A model generated the notes under the pieces. That model ran no database searches. It was given only the letters and a program-made list of their open reading frames with translations, and was not told the DNA's origin. A stretch of DNA of 64,000 nt. Origin: Mytilus galloprovincialis (taxonomy: Eukaryota; Mollusca; Bivalvia; Mytilida; Mytilidae). The stretch is from NCBI RefSeq assembly GCF_965363235.1, contig NC_134848.1, positions 62,644,181 to 62,708,180 on the forward strand, in the 5' to 3' direction. This document shows, piece after piece, positions 12,471 to 24,800 of this stretch; the first letter of the stretch is position 1, and each line of letters starts with the position of its first letter. The position numbers and the translations under genes are program-made.

Positions 12471-13376
12471 TTTTCACTTTTTTCAATATTTTTGCAAAAA
12501 CAGCATGCTTAATTTCTCTCTGACAGGTTTTTTCTGATATCTATTTGTGTTTGTGGTATTTATTTCAGTTGTTTTACTCATTTGTGAACTCTGAACACAA
12601 GAAAAGTAGATAAAAACATAAAAAGAGTGCAAAATGTGCTGTTTTAATAGTCTAAGTCTAAAGGTCAGTATACGCATCAGGTGAAATGTGAAGTTCTATG
12701 CACTGAAAAGTTGTATTCCTAAATAGATTGCACTGAATCTATATCAAAAACACTTATTACTGGTTGTTTAACCATTTCTGTTTAACAGACTACCTTTATT
12801 TTCTTCTGTTGGATAGCTAGTGGTTAAAATATTGGCCTTTTGAGGCTGAAATTTCATTCAGGTTTTAAACAGTAAAGTTAATAAACTTTGCATCAGACCA
12901 TACTGTCTACATATATATATGAAAGTGACAGTCTTGTTACATCCAGGCTCCATGTTTTGTCATATCTAAGCACAGATTTAAGCAAAAAGAAGCATATCTC
13001 CATCTCCCATATCATTTATATGCTTTTTTAATATGCAAATGCGGGGATAAACTCAATGCAAGACAATATTCCATGCTGGAATCTAATAACAGCCAAATAT
13101 GAAAAATAATACAATAACTGTAATATTCTTTCTGTCTTGCAAATACCAACTTAAAGTAAAAATATGAACTCTTTCATACTCATGGGAATCAAAGTGGACT
13201 TTCATGTTTTTTTGTCTGCTAATAATATTATTATTGTTTGACGTAAATTTCACATTGAGGTTCTGAAAAAAGAAATCACCAATTCACCAACATTCCAACT
13301 GACTCTATTTTCAGAAAACGACATCTGTAACTAACATAAACTTTTAGCTACCGCTTTACAAGCAGAGCCAAATACA
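12471..13376. other. Region before the reverse transcriptase remnant
   Basis: AT-rich. The end may be the decayed 5' part of the Penelope-like element, but no readable protein is present. Nothing else is recognised. Confidence 0.3.
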
Positions 13377-14757
13377 ATGAAAGTCCCAACTATGTACTGG
13401 CTTCCGAAGCTACACAAAACACCTTTTAAATATAGATTTATTTCGTCTTCAAGCCATTGTTCCACTACTAAATTGTCTATTCTTCTTACCAGCACACTTG
13501 GTACAATTAAAAACCTGATAATAAATTGTTCAAATAAGGCCTTCGAAAATAGTGGAATTAATTACTTTTGGAGTGTCAAGAACTCGTTGGAAGTACTTGA
13601 TAAATTGCATGCTTATATTGGTGATTTTAAATCTGTTCAAAGTTTTGATTTTTCTACCCTGTATACCACATTGTCTCACATTCTCATTAAGAACAAATTC
13701 ACACACCTAATTAAATGGGCATTTAAAAAGTCAGAATGTGAATATATATGTTCAAACTCTTTTAGGTCATTTTTTAGTAGCAATAAACAAAAACACTATG
13801 TCAATTGGACATGCTTTGATACTATATATGCCCTTGAATTTTTACTAGATAACATTTTTGTTCGCTTTGGGGATTCCGTATATCGTCAGATTATCGGAAA
13901 TCCAATGGGGACTAACTGTGCACCACTTATTGCGGACCTGTTTTTGTATTGCTATGAGTTACAATTTATGACAAAAATAAGCAAAGACCCATCGAAACAA
14001 CATCTGATAAACAAATTTAATAATACTTTTAGATATTTGGATGATATTTTGGCTCTCAATAATGACGACTTCAGTATGTATATTAAAGAAATTTATCCTG
14101 TTGAACTTACTTTAAATAAAAGCTAATACTAACAATGACCACTGCCCTTTCCTCGATCTTGATATCTATATCACTAACGGAAAGCTGAATACTAAAATTT
14201 ATGATAAAAGAGATGATTTTTCATTTCCTATCGTTAATTATCCATTTTTAGATGGTGACGTTCCCTTGTCACCATCTTACGGTGTTTATATATCTCAACT
14301 TGTACGATTCGCTCGTGTATGTAACAATGTTTTAGATTTTAACGAGAGAAATTTATGTATTACTGAAAAATTATTACACCAGGGTTTTCGATATCACAAA
14401 CTAGTCAAAACATTTACTAAATTTTATCATCGGTATAAGGACATCTTTCGTTAATATAGCTCAACATGCAGACTTCTTATACGTTCAGGTATTTCACATC
14501 CAATTTTTTATGGAAATATTCTTTATAAAGCACAAAGGTGTCAGTATTCACCTCAAAAACTAACAAAACCTTTGAATAAACTTATTAAGAAGGGATATAG
14601 TTACGATACTGTTGTCAGGTCATTAAAGATTGCATATTTTGGCGTTAATATTGATTCACTTATAGGTCTTTGCATCGGAACTAAACACATTTATTCAAAA
14701 ACCAGTTGTTGGCATGACACGGGTTATGTTCTTCTCATATATGTTATGATGGTATGA
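13377..14757 (+). pseudogene. Penelope-like reverse transcriptase, decayed
   Basis: The main open frame, 13377-14126, encodes reverse transcriptase blocks in order: YWLPKLHKTPFKYRFIS (template and primer region), SFDFSTLYTT, a GNPMGTNCAPLIADLFLY block (normally .IPMGT..) and RYLDDIL, the YxDD catalytic box. The frame stops at 14126. The protein continues in the next frame through FLDLDIYITNG, KIYDKRDDF, FPIVNYPFLDGDVPLSPSYG and VYISQLVRFARVC (14140-14454), so one indel near 14125 separates them. After a stop at 14452-14454, further thumb-like sequence (NKLIKKGYSYD) is readable to about 14640. No GIY-YIG endonuclease is recognisable. The element is inactive. Penelope-like assignment is from family knowledge. 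Confidence 0.85.
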
Positions 14758-15230
14758 TACTAAACCCCTAACGGGAAGAATTGTGCCTGATGTTCATATG
14801 ATGAAATCATAATCTTTCAGTCAGTTTAATTGAAGTCTGGAGCTGGCATGTCAGTTAACTGCTAGTAGTCTGTTGTTATTTATGTATTATTGTCATTTTG
14901 TTTATTTTCTTTGGTTACATCTTCTGACATCAGACTCGGACTTCTCTTGAACTGAATTTTAATGTGCGTATTGTTATGCGTTTACTTTTCTACATTGTCT
15001 AGAGGTATAGGGGGAGGGTTGAGATCTCACAAACATGTTTAACCCCGCCGCATTTTTGCGCCTGTCCCAAGTCAGGAGCCTCTGGCCTTTGTTAGTCTTG
15101 TATTATTTTAATTTTAGTTTCTTGTGTACAATTTGGAAATTAGTATGGCGTTCATTATCACTGAACTAGTATATATTTGTTTAGGGGCCAGTTGAAGGAC
15201 GCCTCCGGGTGCGGGAATTTCTCGCTACAT
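14758..15230 (+). repeat. 3' tail of the Penelope-like element
   Basis: Non-coding tail with landmarks TTTAACCCCGCCGCATTTTT, CTGTCCCAAGTCAGGAGCCT and GGGTGCGGGAATTTCTCGCT. Related tails occur at 16500-16745, 48420-48880 and 53570-54030. The tail is interrupted at 15231 and resumes at 17566. Confidence 0.7.
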
Positions 15231-17565
15231 AGAGGTTTCCCGATTTGCTACGGTACCAACCGTAGTACGAACTGGGAGCCGTCATTGAACTTTTGAAATT
15301 AATTCATATATGCCCTTAATGTCAATGTATGTTTCATGAATCATTAGTAAACGTATTTAGATGATTTGTAGCTACAACTTGGTATAACTTTCATGTAGAT
15401 ATGTTACCTATTCATATCAAACAATATTGCGTGTACTCGATTATACTTTCAACAAACCGTTGCAAGTAACCGTTGCAACGAGAGGTTGTAAATAAAGATT
15501 TATTTCCCCTGAAATTGCATCGGCAAAAAGAAGCTTTACAAAAAGTGCATTCATACTGTATCTTATGTTTGCCTGTTAAACTGATATATAATAGTTTAAA
15601 ATTTAAAAAGTTAGCATTTTTTGGGGTAGGCTTTTAGAAAAGATAACAAAAAAGCGCTATTTTGAAATACAAAATTGACCTCCTTGAAAATATATAATAT
15701 TAAAGGTAAATACAAAAAATCTCCTACTTCACGAAGAATATTCAAATGTTAAAAATAAAAATATAAAAAAGTTCATGGACATATGAATAAAGATAATAAT
15801 AAAGTTTATGAGATAAAAAGATGAGAAATGCTAGAATGAAATCTAGAACCTATGATGTGCATTATTCCACACCAACTATATGCACAATATGATTGGCAAA
15901 AAATAAAAACAAGAACTTAACATATTCCTATCATGTTATGGACAGGATCAGTGTCTCACACATGCCGTGTTTCATTTAACTATTACAAAATATTCCATAA
16001 TAATGAAATATCCTTTATATATTTTGTTTCCACTTGGATCTCGTATCAACAGACTGAATATTATCATTTCCTAGGCACTTACAAAGTTGGTAAATGCTCA
16101 TTTGTGAACAGCCAGACATATGTTTTTTTCATTGGGTAATTCTTTAAAATTAGTACACAAACTGTTTTCTATATCCAATAATGATGTTCTCTGTTCGCTA
16201 TATAAAGGACAACTTATTGTAAAATGGTTCTCATCTTCAATAGATTTTAATCTATGTGATAATCATGATAGTATATAAAATCGGAGATCAACTTACTTGT
16301 TCGTAATAAATAACCAGGAGGAATTCTTTACATTCTATGATAAAATTTAGTATTGTAGGTTTATTTTAGTTGTTCAAATTCATTATCTATAATACAATTC
16401 TTATATTTTTCTGAAATTTGGCAAACATCGTCAATCACACGTTTCACGAAATTTTACTACCGTTAAAAGTACGAATAAAGGATCAAATAATAGATATAGT
16501 GATCAGTCCCAAGACAGAAGCCTTTTTTAGTCTTGTATGTTTTTTTTTAATTTTAGTTCATTTATATGTTTTGGAGTATATAAAGTATGACATCCATTTT
16601 CACTGAACTAGTACATATTTTTGTTCGGGGGGCCAGCTGAGGTCCACCCCGGGTGCGGGATTTTCTCATTGCATTGACGACCCATTGGTGACCTTCGGCT
16701 GCTATCTGCTCTTTGGTCGAGTTGTTGTCTGTTTGACATATTCCTAATTTCCATTTTCTATGGTTCTAATAAAATATTCATTGGACACAAGTGTCAGTAC
16801 AATTATATTTTAGTATAATCATATGAAAATTGTTCTAGTAAATTACATTCAATGATTTAAGAAATGATTGTTTATCTTTAGCAACCGTATAGTGAATACT
16901 GATTGATCAATATTTTTTTCAATTTTACTTTCTAGAATGTATTTCTAGAAAAGCATATATCGGAGAATTTCATTTTATCACTTAATATGAAATCTCAGCT
17001 CCAATATTCTATCAAAAAAAAAAAAATCTGCTGCATTGATCGAAATAGATTACTTGAATAATAAAAACTAATTTCAAAATCATGCAAGAACTAATTATAA
17101 TACGAAAACTACGCAAATTTTACACGTTAACAAATATAACCATCACCAGTATCATGTGTTTTAGAAAGAAGTCTATAGTTATTATTTTAGTGATTCCAAA
17201 GTCTCACTCTGTAAGAAAATAATCTTTACTTTTCTGACATTACCACTAACAAACAGAAACGCAAATCTATATTTAGAATCTGTAAAGGCCGTGTTAACCC
17301 AGTTCGTTAAAAGGTCTGTTTGATTCATGCACTGGTGTATAGCTAAGTCATCCCATAAATAATCATAAACAAAGAGTTCTTGAAACGCTGAAATCGTTAT
17401 CAAATAAATCGTTAAGCTAGTTTTTTGGTGATACGCATTTCAATTCTTTTGATTTTATCATGATGAATAAAATTATTTCATGCTTAAAATGATACCTCCA
17501 AAACAGCACTAACGGTTGCTTTACGTACCAACCGTACCAGATACGTAGCAAATCGAGAAACCTCT
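15231..17565. mobile_element. 2.3-kb TIR DNA transposon inserted in the retroelement tail
   Basis: The left end AGAGGTTTCCCGATTTGCTA and the right end (complement of 17544-17565) match over 22 bp with one mismatch. CAT flanks both sides (15228-15230 and 17566-17568). Removing the element rejoins CTCGCTACATTGAAGACC, the normal uninterrupted tail. No transposase is recognised. A further piece of retroelement tail (16500-16745) is nested inside. The reverse frame 17182-17403 has a segment faintly like a GPCR seventh helix, unconfirmed. Confidence 0.8.
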
Positions 17566-17665
17566 CATTGAAGACCTGTTGGTGACCTTCTGCTGTTGTT
17601 TTTTTCTATTGTCGGGTTGTTGTCTCTTTGGCACATTCCCCATTTCCATTCTCAATTTTATTTCA
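17566..17665 (+). repeat. Resumed 3' end of Penelope-like element tail
   Basis: CATTGAAGACCTGTTGGTGA, then CGGGTTGTTGTCTCTTTGGC, up to CATTCTCAATTTTA. It continues the tail broken at 15230. Confidence 0.7.
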
Positions 17666-18657
17666 TACTCATTTTCATAACACATTCATATCTTTTATAC
17701 CAAGATAAAAATATAGAAATACATGCATCAAATACTAATGTAAGGAATATAACTGACCTGAATATAAAGAATGGTTTCCAGAATAAGAAGAATAAATATC
17801 TCTAAATCACAATAAAGTATCAGTGTTCTATATCTCTGTATAGAATTTAAAAAGAGTGTCTCAATATCAAAGGAGTTCACAGAGTAACCAATCGTATAAA
17901 GAAATAGAAAACCCAGGATGTAAATACCTAAGTGAATAGAAAATCAAAGTACTGTCATACTGTATACTCTGTCAAAGTCAGTCAACAAGTCAATGCATGA
18001 ACGAATATATACAAATACTATTTATTAACATAAATGATAAAATCAAGCTGTACTACAAAATTGTTCGTGCATCAAATATAAAAATAAGGAGACTGAATAC
18101 AGCAAATTGTCAGAAATACACTCTCTTCAAAAAATGCCAACAAACTTTTATTTATGTTTTAGTTTTGAAAATATTCTTGGTCATATGAACCCATTACTAA
18201 TTGGCATGCCGAGGTCAGGAGAAGCACGGCCCAATTTGTTTAAGTGAAGTTTAAAAGAGATTTCCTATATATAGTATCTCTGGAGACGGTATGATTTTTG
18301 GGTTTAGATACCAGCTTTGGAACATCAAGTCTGCTATATTAGTCACCTTATTAGATGTAAAATTCAGTGTCCTTTTAAGAGGTAAGTACATTTATACAGT
18401 TGAAAAATTAGTAATAATATTACGCATTTTTATTTTGCCTCCTAGCGTACTGTTATTTTGAACCATTGAAATACAAGACTCACCATACAGATGTGGATTT
18501 TTTTTTATTTGCTATGACAGGCAGTTGTTATTCATTCGTTTGATGTGTTTCAGCTTTTGATTTTGTCATTTGATTAGGGACTTTTCGTTGTGAATTTTTC
18601 ACGGCGTTCGGTATTATTGTATTTTAAATTTTTCCACTTGTTCAAAGCGTAGAATGG
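17666..18657. other. Intergenic, AT-rich, no gene seen
   Basis: No supported gene. A fragment of another common tail (CATTTGATTAGGGACTTTTC...) lies at about 18515-18630; the same tail family recurs at 30480-30600, 43250-43370, 44815-44930 and 57550-57690. Confidence 0.4.
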
Positions 18658-18821
18658 CAGGGGCGGATGCAGGAATTTTCGAAAGGGGGGGGGGGGTGCT
18701 AACCCAGGCTAACCCAGGGCAAAGGGGGGGTGCAAAACATATGTCCCGATACAAATGCATTGATCGGCAAAAATAAAGGGGGGGTGCGCACCCCCGGAAC
18801 CCCCCCCTGGATCCGCCACTG
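18658..18821. mobile_element. 164-bp MITE, CAG-type TIR, 5-bp TSD AATGG
   Basis: It starts CAGGGGCGGATGCAGG and ends GGATCCGCCACTG, with AATGG on both sides (18653-18657 and 18822-18826). It has the same sequence as 46927-47095 in the opposite orientation, including the G-run and the TGCTAACCCAGG stretch. Confidence 0.9.
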
Positions 18822-18856
18822 AATGGAATTAAATAACTATAGTCACTGTGTTAAAC

Positions 18857-21800
18857 TCATTTTATTGTAAGAAATCCTGGTTTACTGGTATCACCTGATG
18901 ACCATGCTTCGTGTGTGTTCTCGTCGTCATTCACATCAAGCTTCATCACCGGTGTATTGGCATCTGTAAAATAAAAAACAAATTTTAAAACGAAGTTATG
19001 ATTGACGGGACATATAATAATTGTGCAACCGTCGTTTTTCTTTTGGCAAAAATATGGATCCGGTCTCAAATCCTTATGTCTAGCCCGAATAAGCTAGACG
19101 TTATCTTTAAAGACACTACCCGTAAGAGGGCGCTGCATAATTTGAGTAAGATGATGCCATCACCTTCACCGGGAAAGTTTACATTCTTTCGAACTCAAGG
19201 GATACGGTAAGAGCTATGTTAAAAGGGACATACTCAGAATATTTAAATTCATCTTAGGTTAACATTACCTGATGGTGTTGTTTGTATTTGACTATGCCAA
19301 TATTGCAATCAGGGGCGTAACAAGGTATTCAGATAACTGTAGGCACCAATCGGCAGGGGGTCTGGGGGCCTGTCTAGGCCTCCAGCAGGTCCAGGGTAGA
19401 GCTCTGGTAGGGGATTCAGGGGGGGGGGGGGCTAAGCCCCCTGACGAAACACAGTTTTCAGCGTTTTACATGTAGCTGTCAAATTTTATGTACAAAAATA
19501 TTAAATTTACTGGTTATTTAATCATGAAAATTATAATATACATGATGAAAAGTTCAAAGAATTATGAATAATTTGACGTAACATCTGACTGGTGAATTAA
19601 ATAACGCAGTACAATCGAAAATATAAAAAAAAAATATTTCACAATATGCTTGCCCAGCATAGATCAGCGTATCCCTTTAATTGAGCAGTACACCCTGTTT
19701 GGTATTTTCATATCTATTCCGTTCTGACTGCATGATATATACGTTTAACTTAATTTATAGTAAATATTGACGATCCTTCATTTAAAAAAATTAGGCACGT
19801 CGTGAACACTGATATTACTATATAATCAAACTATCCTTTTGGCTAGACATCAACCATCAATCTTTTCATTCTTAAACCTTCAGCCAAGCCACACAAACAC
19901 ATACATACATAGTCGATGCCTGATCCAAAAGTTCTGTTCTGTTCATACAGTCTATCGTAGCAAAATTAAAGAAATTCATATGTCTTTATATCCTCTACTG
20001 TAAAATCCCCACCTGCTTATAGAAATTTGAATAATTGTGGTCATTACACGCAGATCTGAGAGTACTCAAAATGACTGGAAGCTAGTTGATTGATTGATTT
20101 TTAAACATCCAGTGTCAAACATTTATGCAAATTCAGGACAAAAAAAACAAATTTACGATAAGTGCAAGAGGGAGCTAGGCCCTGTAATAGGTGCCGTACT
20201 GAACGAAGGTCTTGAAATTTGAAAATGGCATGCATTGGAAAATGATGGATTACTTGGATAGGAGCAGAAATTTTGCCTTTCAGTAGACTAACTACGAACA
20301 GAACTCCTCAAAGAGTGACATTCTCTCTGCAACTAGGCATCGGATTTAATGTCCCACGTGACTGCGTATTTTCAAGAATATACATCCTGCAAAGCGATGA
20401 GCGAAACGGACAACCAACATTGACAAAGGTTTGATTGTAGGTCAGGTGAAGACAAAGTGGAATGCTAGTTGAAAACTAACAACAACTAATTAAAAAACTC
20501 ATGTGTCTAAGTTTTGGTTCATTCAAGTTTTTGTTGATAGAAGTGAAATGGTCAGTACCAAAGTTCTAGTTTATAGTTTCTATATAAGGTAAAATCATAT
20601 AAAAACATTCAATTCTATCCAATATTCCATTCACTAAGGATGAGAGACTAGTGTACACCTGACATTCGATCATTAAAGAGTTTTGACAACTTCACTGGCG
20701 TTCATCTACAGATAACGTTGTTTATTATTTTTTTTTAATAAAAAAAAATATTTGTGAAAAAATTATGTGTAGGCACGTGCCTAAAGTGCCTAACGGCAGC
20801 TACGCCCCTGGCAGTGCATCATCTAAGTCTTTGCTGATTAAATTCTAAGAAATTAAGAACGTGTAAGGTATGAACGATTCTAAACATATCTTTGTGTCCG
20901 GTTTTCGCCCGCCCAATTATACTGTAAAATGATTGCGCACAAATGTAACCAAACGCTGCGCAAATAATCTCAAAATTTAATGCGCCCACGTAATCGAATG
21001 CATGCCCGGGCCCCTTTTAGCCTGAAATATGTGTTTTGTAAAAAAAAAATCGGAATGTTTACTGCCCCTCCTTATTTTATAATATATAAAGAATTAAGGT
21101 GAAGTTTATTTTTAATTAACCAAGTATTTATTGTTGACCTGCATTGTTAATATCATTTAAAAAAAAAATAATAGTCCTGTTTAACGACTTAGTCTTTAAT
21201 CTCCTTTAACTTTTAATTTTACAACACGCATTGTTTTCTCTATAAACATGCCATTTAAATTTTGCAAGCATTGGTGTATTTCTTATTTAAGCTCGTATTT
21301 TTAGATTAAAAAAAAATGCAAGTTAATCAGTTGTTAACTGGGGTGATCGTCCTGTAGCAGAACTAAGTGACCAATGGAAGGATGAATATTAAATTGGGAA
21401 GAACTTTGACCATGGCTAAAGTAATGAAAAAAATAATGACATTTAACTTATTTTTGTTTCTGTTTCTAGTTTGGATACTGTAAATTCAGAAATTATTGCG
21501 TGCATTTATTATTGCGATTTTGTCATTTTAGACTAAAATGCGATTATGAATGTTTGCGATATCGAGAAAAACCTGTTTTATTCCTATAAAAAAAAAATAA
21601 TGTGTGTTTAAATTATTGCGATTTAAACCCTGTCGCATAATAAAAACATCGCAATCATTTCTGAATTTACAGTACTTCTCTTTGTTTTTTGAACGACTAT
21701 AATGAAGTGGTTTATTTTCGGTCAAAATAATAGCAAGAGGCTGTTAAATTGACAAAAGCAGATTTTCCTCGCTGCATAAAAATGATATATGCATTTCTGG

Positions 21801-24800
21801 ACCCCCAAATAGCATTAAGAAAAAAAAAAAGAACTCGCATTCGGCGATGTCATAAATACGTTCTAGTGATATAACGAACATTACAAATAACGCTTTTTTG
21901 TAAGCGTGACGAGTGAAAGTCAAGTTATTAAGCGTAAACACGAGAAACGAATGCGGGCTGTACACATGAAATAATAAGCGTTTTCATTACAATGATCAAC
22001 TGATCATAAGCGGGATACGGGAGTCTGTCAAAACAACTAGCAGGGTCAGGTATATGACCCCTCCCCCAAATGAAACCTCCTATGTAGTAAAGTCTGATTT
22101 CGATATAATCCATTTATTCAGTACATACAAAAGTGATATGATAGCCCAATTTCAAATTCAAGGAAATACGGTGAAAAGAAATACCAAACCTACTTAGTTT
22201 TCTTTGTGGTGTATTGTTTGTTTACGGCTTAATACGTGATGTTTCCTAAAAGATACTGAAGAAGATGTACTGTGAGGACTTTGGTAATAAGGCCACTATA
22301 TATGTACCACCAAAGGCAAAAATACAACAAAAACAATGATATTTGGCTCTTTCTTCCATTGACCATGGTGTTGTCTTTTCTAATTATCATTTATGATAAC
22401 CCCTTAGTATAGTTTGCTTATCTATAAAGAGTGCACACAACAATTTTTTTATATATAATTACCTGACTTAGATTTAGTTAGCTTCGGAATAAATGATTTT
22501 CTCCTCTTCTTAAGTTTTGTACTTTCTTCAGGTACTAATTCTTTTATCCCAGATTGGGTGGACGAACGTCTTAACGACTTCGAATTGTCAAAATGTTCTC
22601 CGTCATCAACAATAAGCACATTGCCATTTTGATAAGACGTGTCTTCATTAAGTGATATTTGTCGACTAGGAAAACTCATTGATCGTTTAGTAATTGGTCT
22701 ACTTTCAGAAATGGCATTATGAAGTCCTATACCTGTATCTTTACCTGCTGTAAACATGTTTGATGACAATTTATTTGACGTATCTGGACCTGTTGGAATT
22801 TCTTCTACGTCATCAAAAACATTGACTAACGAAGCAGACGATACAATATGAACAATTTCCTCGGAGATGCTGTGACACTTTTTCCTACCATTTGGAAGTA
22901 TATTTTTTGCTTTTTGAACATTTATTTCAAGGTCTGATTCCTCGTCAATTCTTGAAAAAGTTTGCGTTTGCGCAGACGACATAATTGGAAGAGAATTCTC
23001 TCTTTTCATGACTGCCTTTTTTACTGCACGTATAGGAATTTTCGTTACTCTAGGAAGTGTTGAAACTGAATCATTACTATTTAATGAATTATCATTTATT
23101 TCACTCTCACTTGCTCTACGATTTGGTTTAACATTTTGTGCAGCGTCATGAGGATCATACCACGATAATCCAGCTACTTGCGTGTTGGATCGCATGAGCA
23201 GCTTCCGCTTCCGCTTAGTTGCAGCATCCTCTTCACCTGCATCAGAGTTTACACGATTGAGAACAGCTGTAGATGTGAAGGATTGGGAACTCGCAGATTT
23301 TCCAAGCTTTCTTCTATCATTTGTATGAAGGTCTGTAGCTTCCGTATTATTTATTATAATATCATTTGCACTATGACAGTTATGGTTTGTATTGGTTTCG
23401 ATGTGATTGATTTCATTTATTTGCAACGTATGCACTGATGATTTTCTTTCTAGCATATTGTTAGAATATCTTTTTAAGCTATTTTCATTGCACAATCTTG
23501 CTGGAATACTCTTTGAACGATTTATAGATGCATTTATCGGATGGTCCTCATTCTCGCTAATATTATGTAAAGCACTAAATAAAGCAGGGTTTAACATTAC
23601 CGTTTTGTCTTTCTCGCCCCGAGATTTCGACTTTTTGCCTTTACCAAAGGACTCGTTATTATCTGTGGTTCGTTTATGTGACTTTTCGGTTTTTGCAGAT
23701 GCTGTAACGGATTCATCTGGACTAGAAATTATTGCCACTGTTGTTACCATGGCTACGTTTTTATCATCTTCAATAGTTGACTCTCTTCTTGAGCCTACGT
23801 CAAATTTTGGTCGTTGTGAACTATTTAAAGAAGAATCTAATCCGTAAAACTCATGACCACTTACAATTTCATCTCCGTCATCGTTTTCAAAGACAGAATT
23901 ATCATCACCACTGTAGCGAGCGCGCCTTATAGCACGTTGTATTTCCTGTCGGTCAAAATCTGATAACGACTCCATAAAAGCATCGCTAAATGTAATTTCG
24001 TCCTGTTCAACATGGTCCAAATTATAATCACGTACAATCCACGGAATTCTAACGAGATCTACCAACCACCCGACGCCAAAACAACCTAATGTAAATAGAT
24101 ACAAAAACCCTGCTTTATATCGTCGGAGGTAAAAATGATGTCCTCCCAATATTCCAAACCATATCCAAATCAGGTACACATCGTCTGCGTATATTTTGTT
24201 TAGATTAACTCCAACTTTCCATTGTTTCCGCCTGTGAACAATGGCGGAAATTCTAAACAAATCAAATAGCCACCAAATTCCCAAACCTCCTAATGTGAAC
24301 GTGTATGACAATCCCCATAAAATTCTCCCACTGTAATACTGATGAGCACCGAGAATTCCGAAGGGCGATGCAGCAATTAAGTATGTTTTCAGAATTTCTA
24401 GATCAGTTGAGAATTTTTCTTTTGTGTTGCTTTGTTCTACTAAAGATGGCATGAAAAACCCATCCAGAACCCAGCCTATACCGTACACTCCAAATGTTAA
24501 AAGATATAGCAATGCTAACGAGAAGTTCCTCAGGTAAAAGTGATGCCAACCTAAAAATGTAAAAAAGTTTCAAAATTATCTTGTTGGGAAAATAAGATCT
24601 GGTACCGTTCCGGAGCACCTGAGATTACCCCGTTTTTCATTGGGTTCGTGTAGCGGAGTGTTTAGTTTTATATGCTGTGTTTTGTGTACTGTTGTTTGTG
24701 TTTTGGTCTCAAGTTTTTTGTCATGGTGTTTTAGTTATGTTCGACCAATGAGTTTGAATACCATGGCATGTGCCGTCTTACGTGTAATCATAGACCCCTA

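Noticed and set aside
19272-19475. Forward open frame at the start of the 19310 transposon
   Set aside because: Spans the element boundary and a G-run; no transposase similarity.
23178-23847. Forward open frames of 86 and 146 codons
   Set aside because: Antisense shadows of the TM2-gene exon 2.
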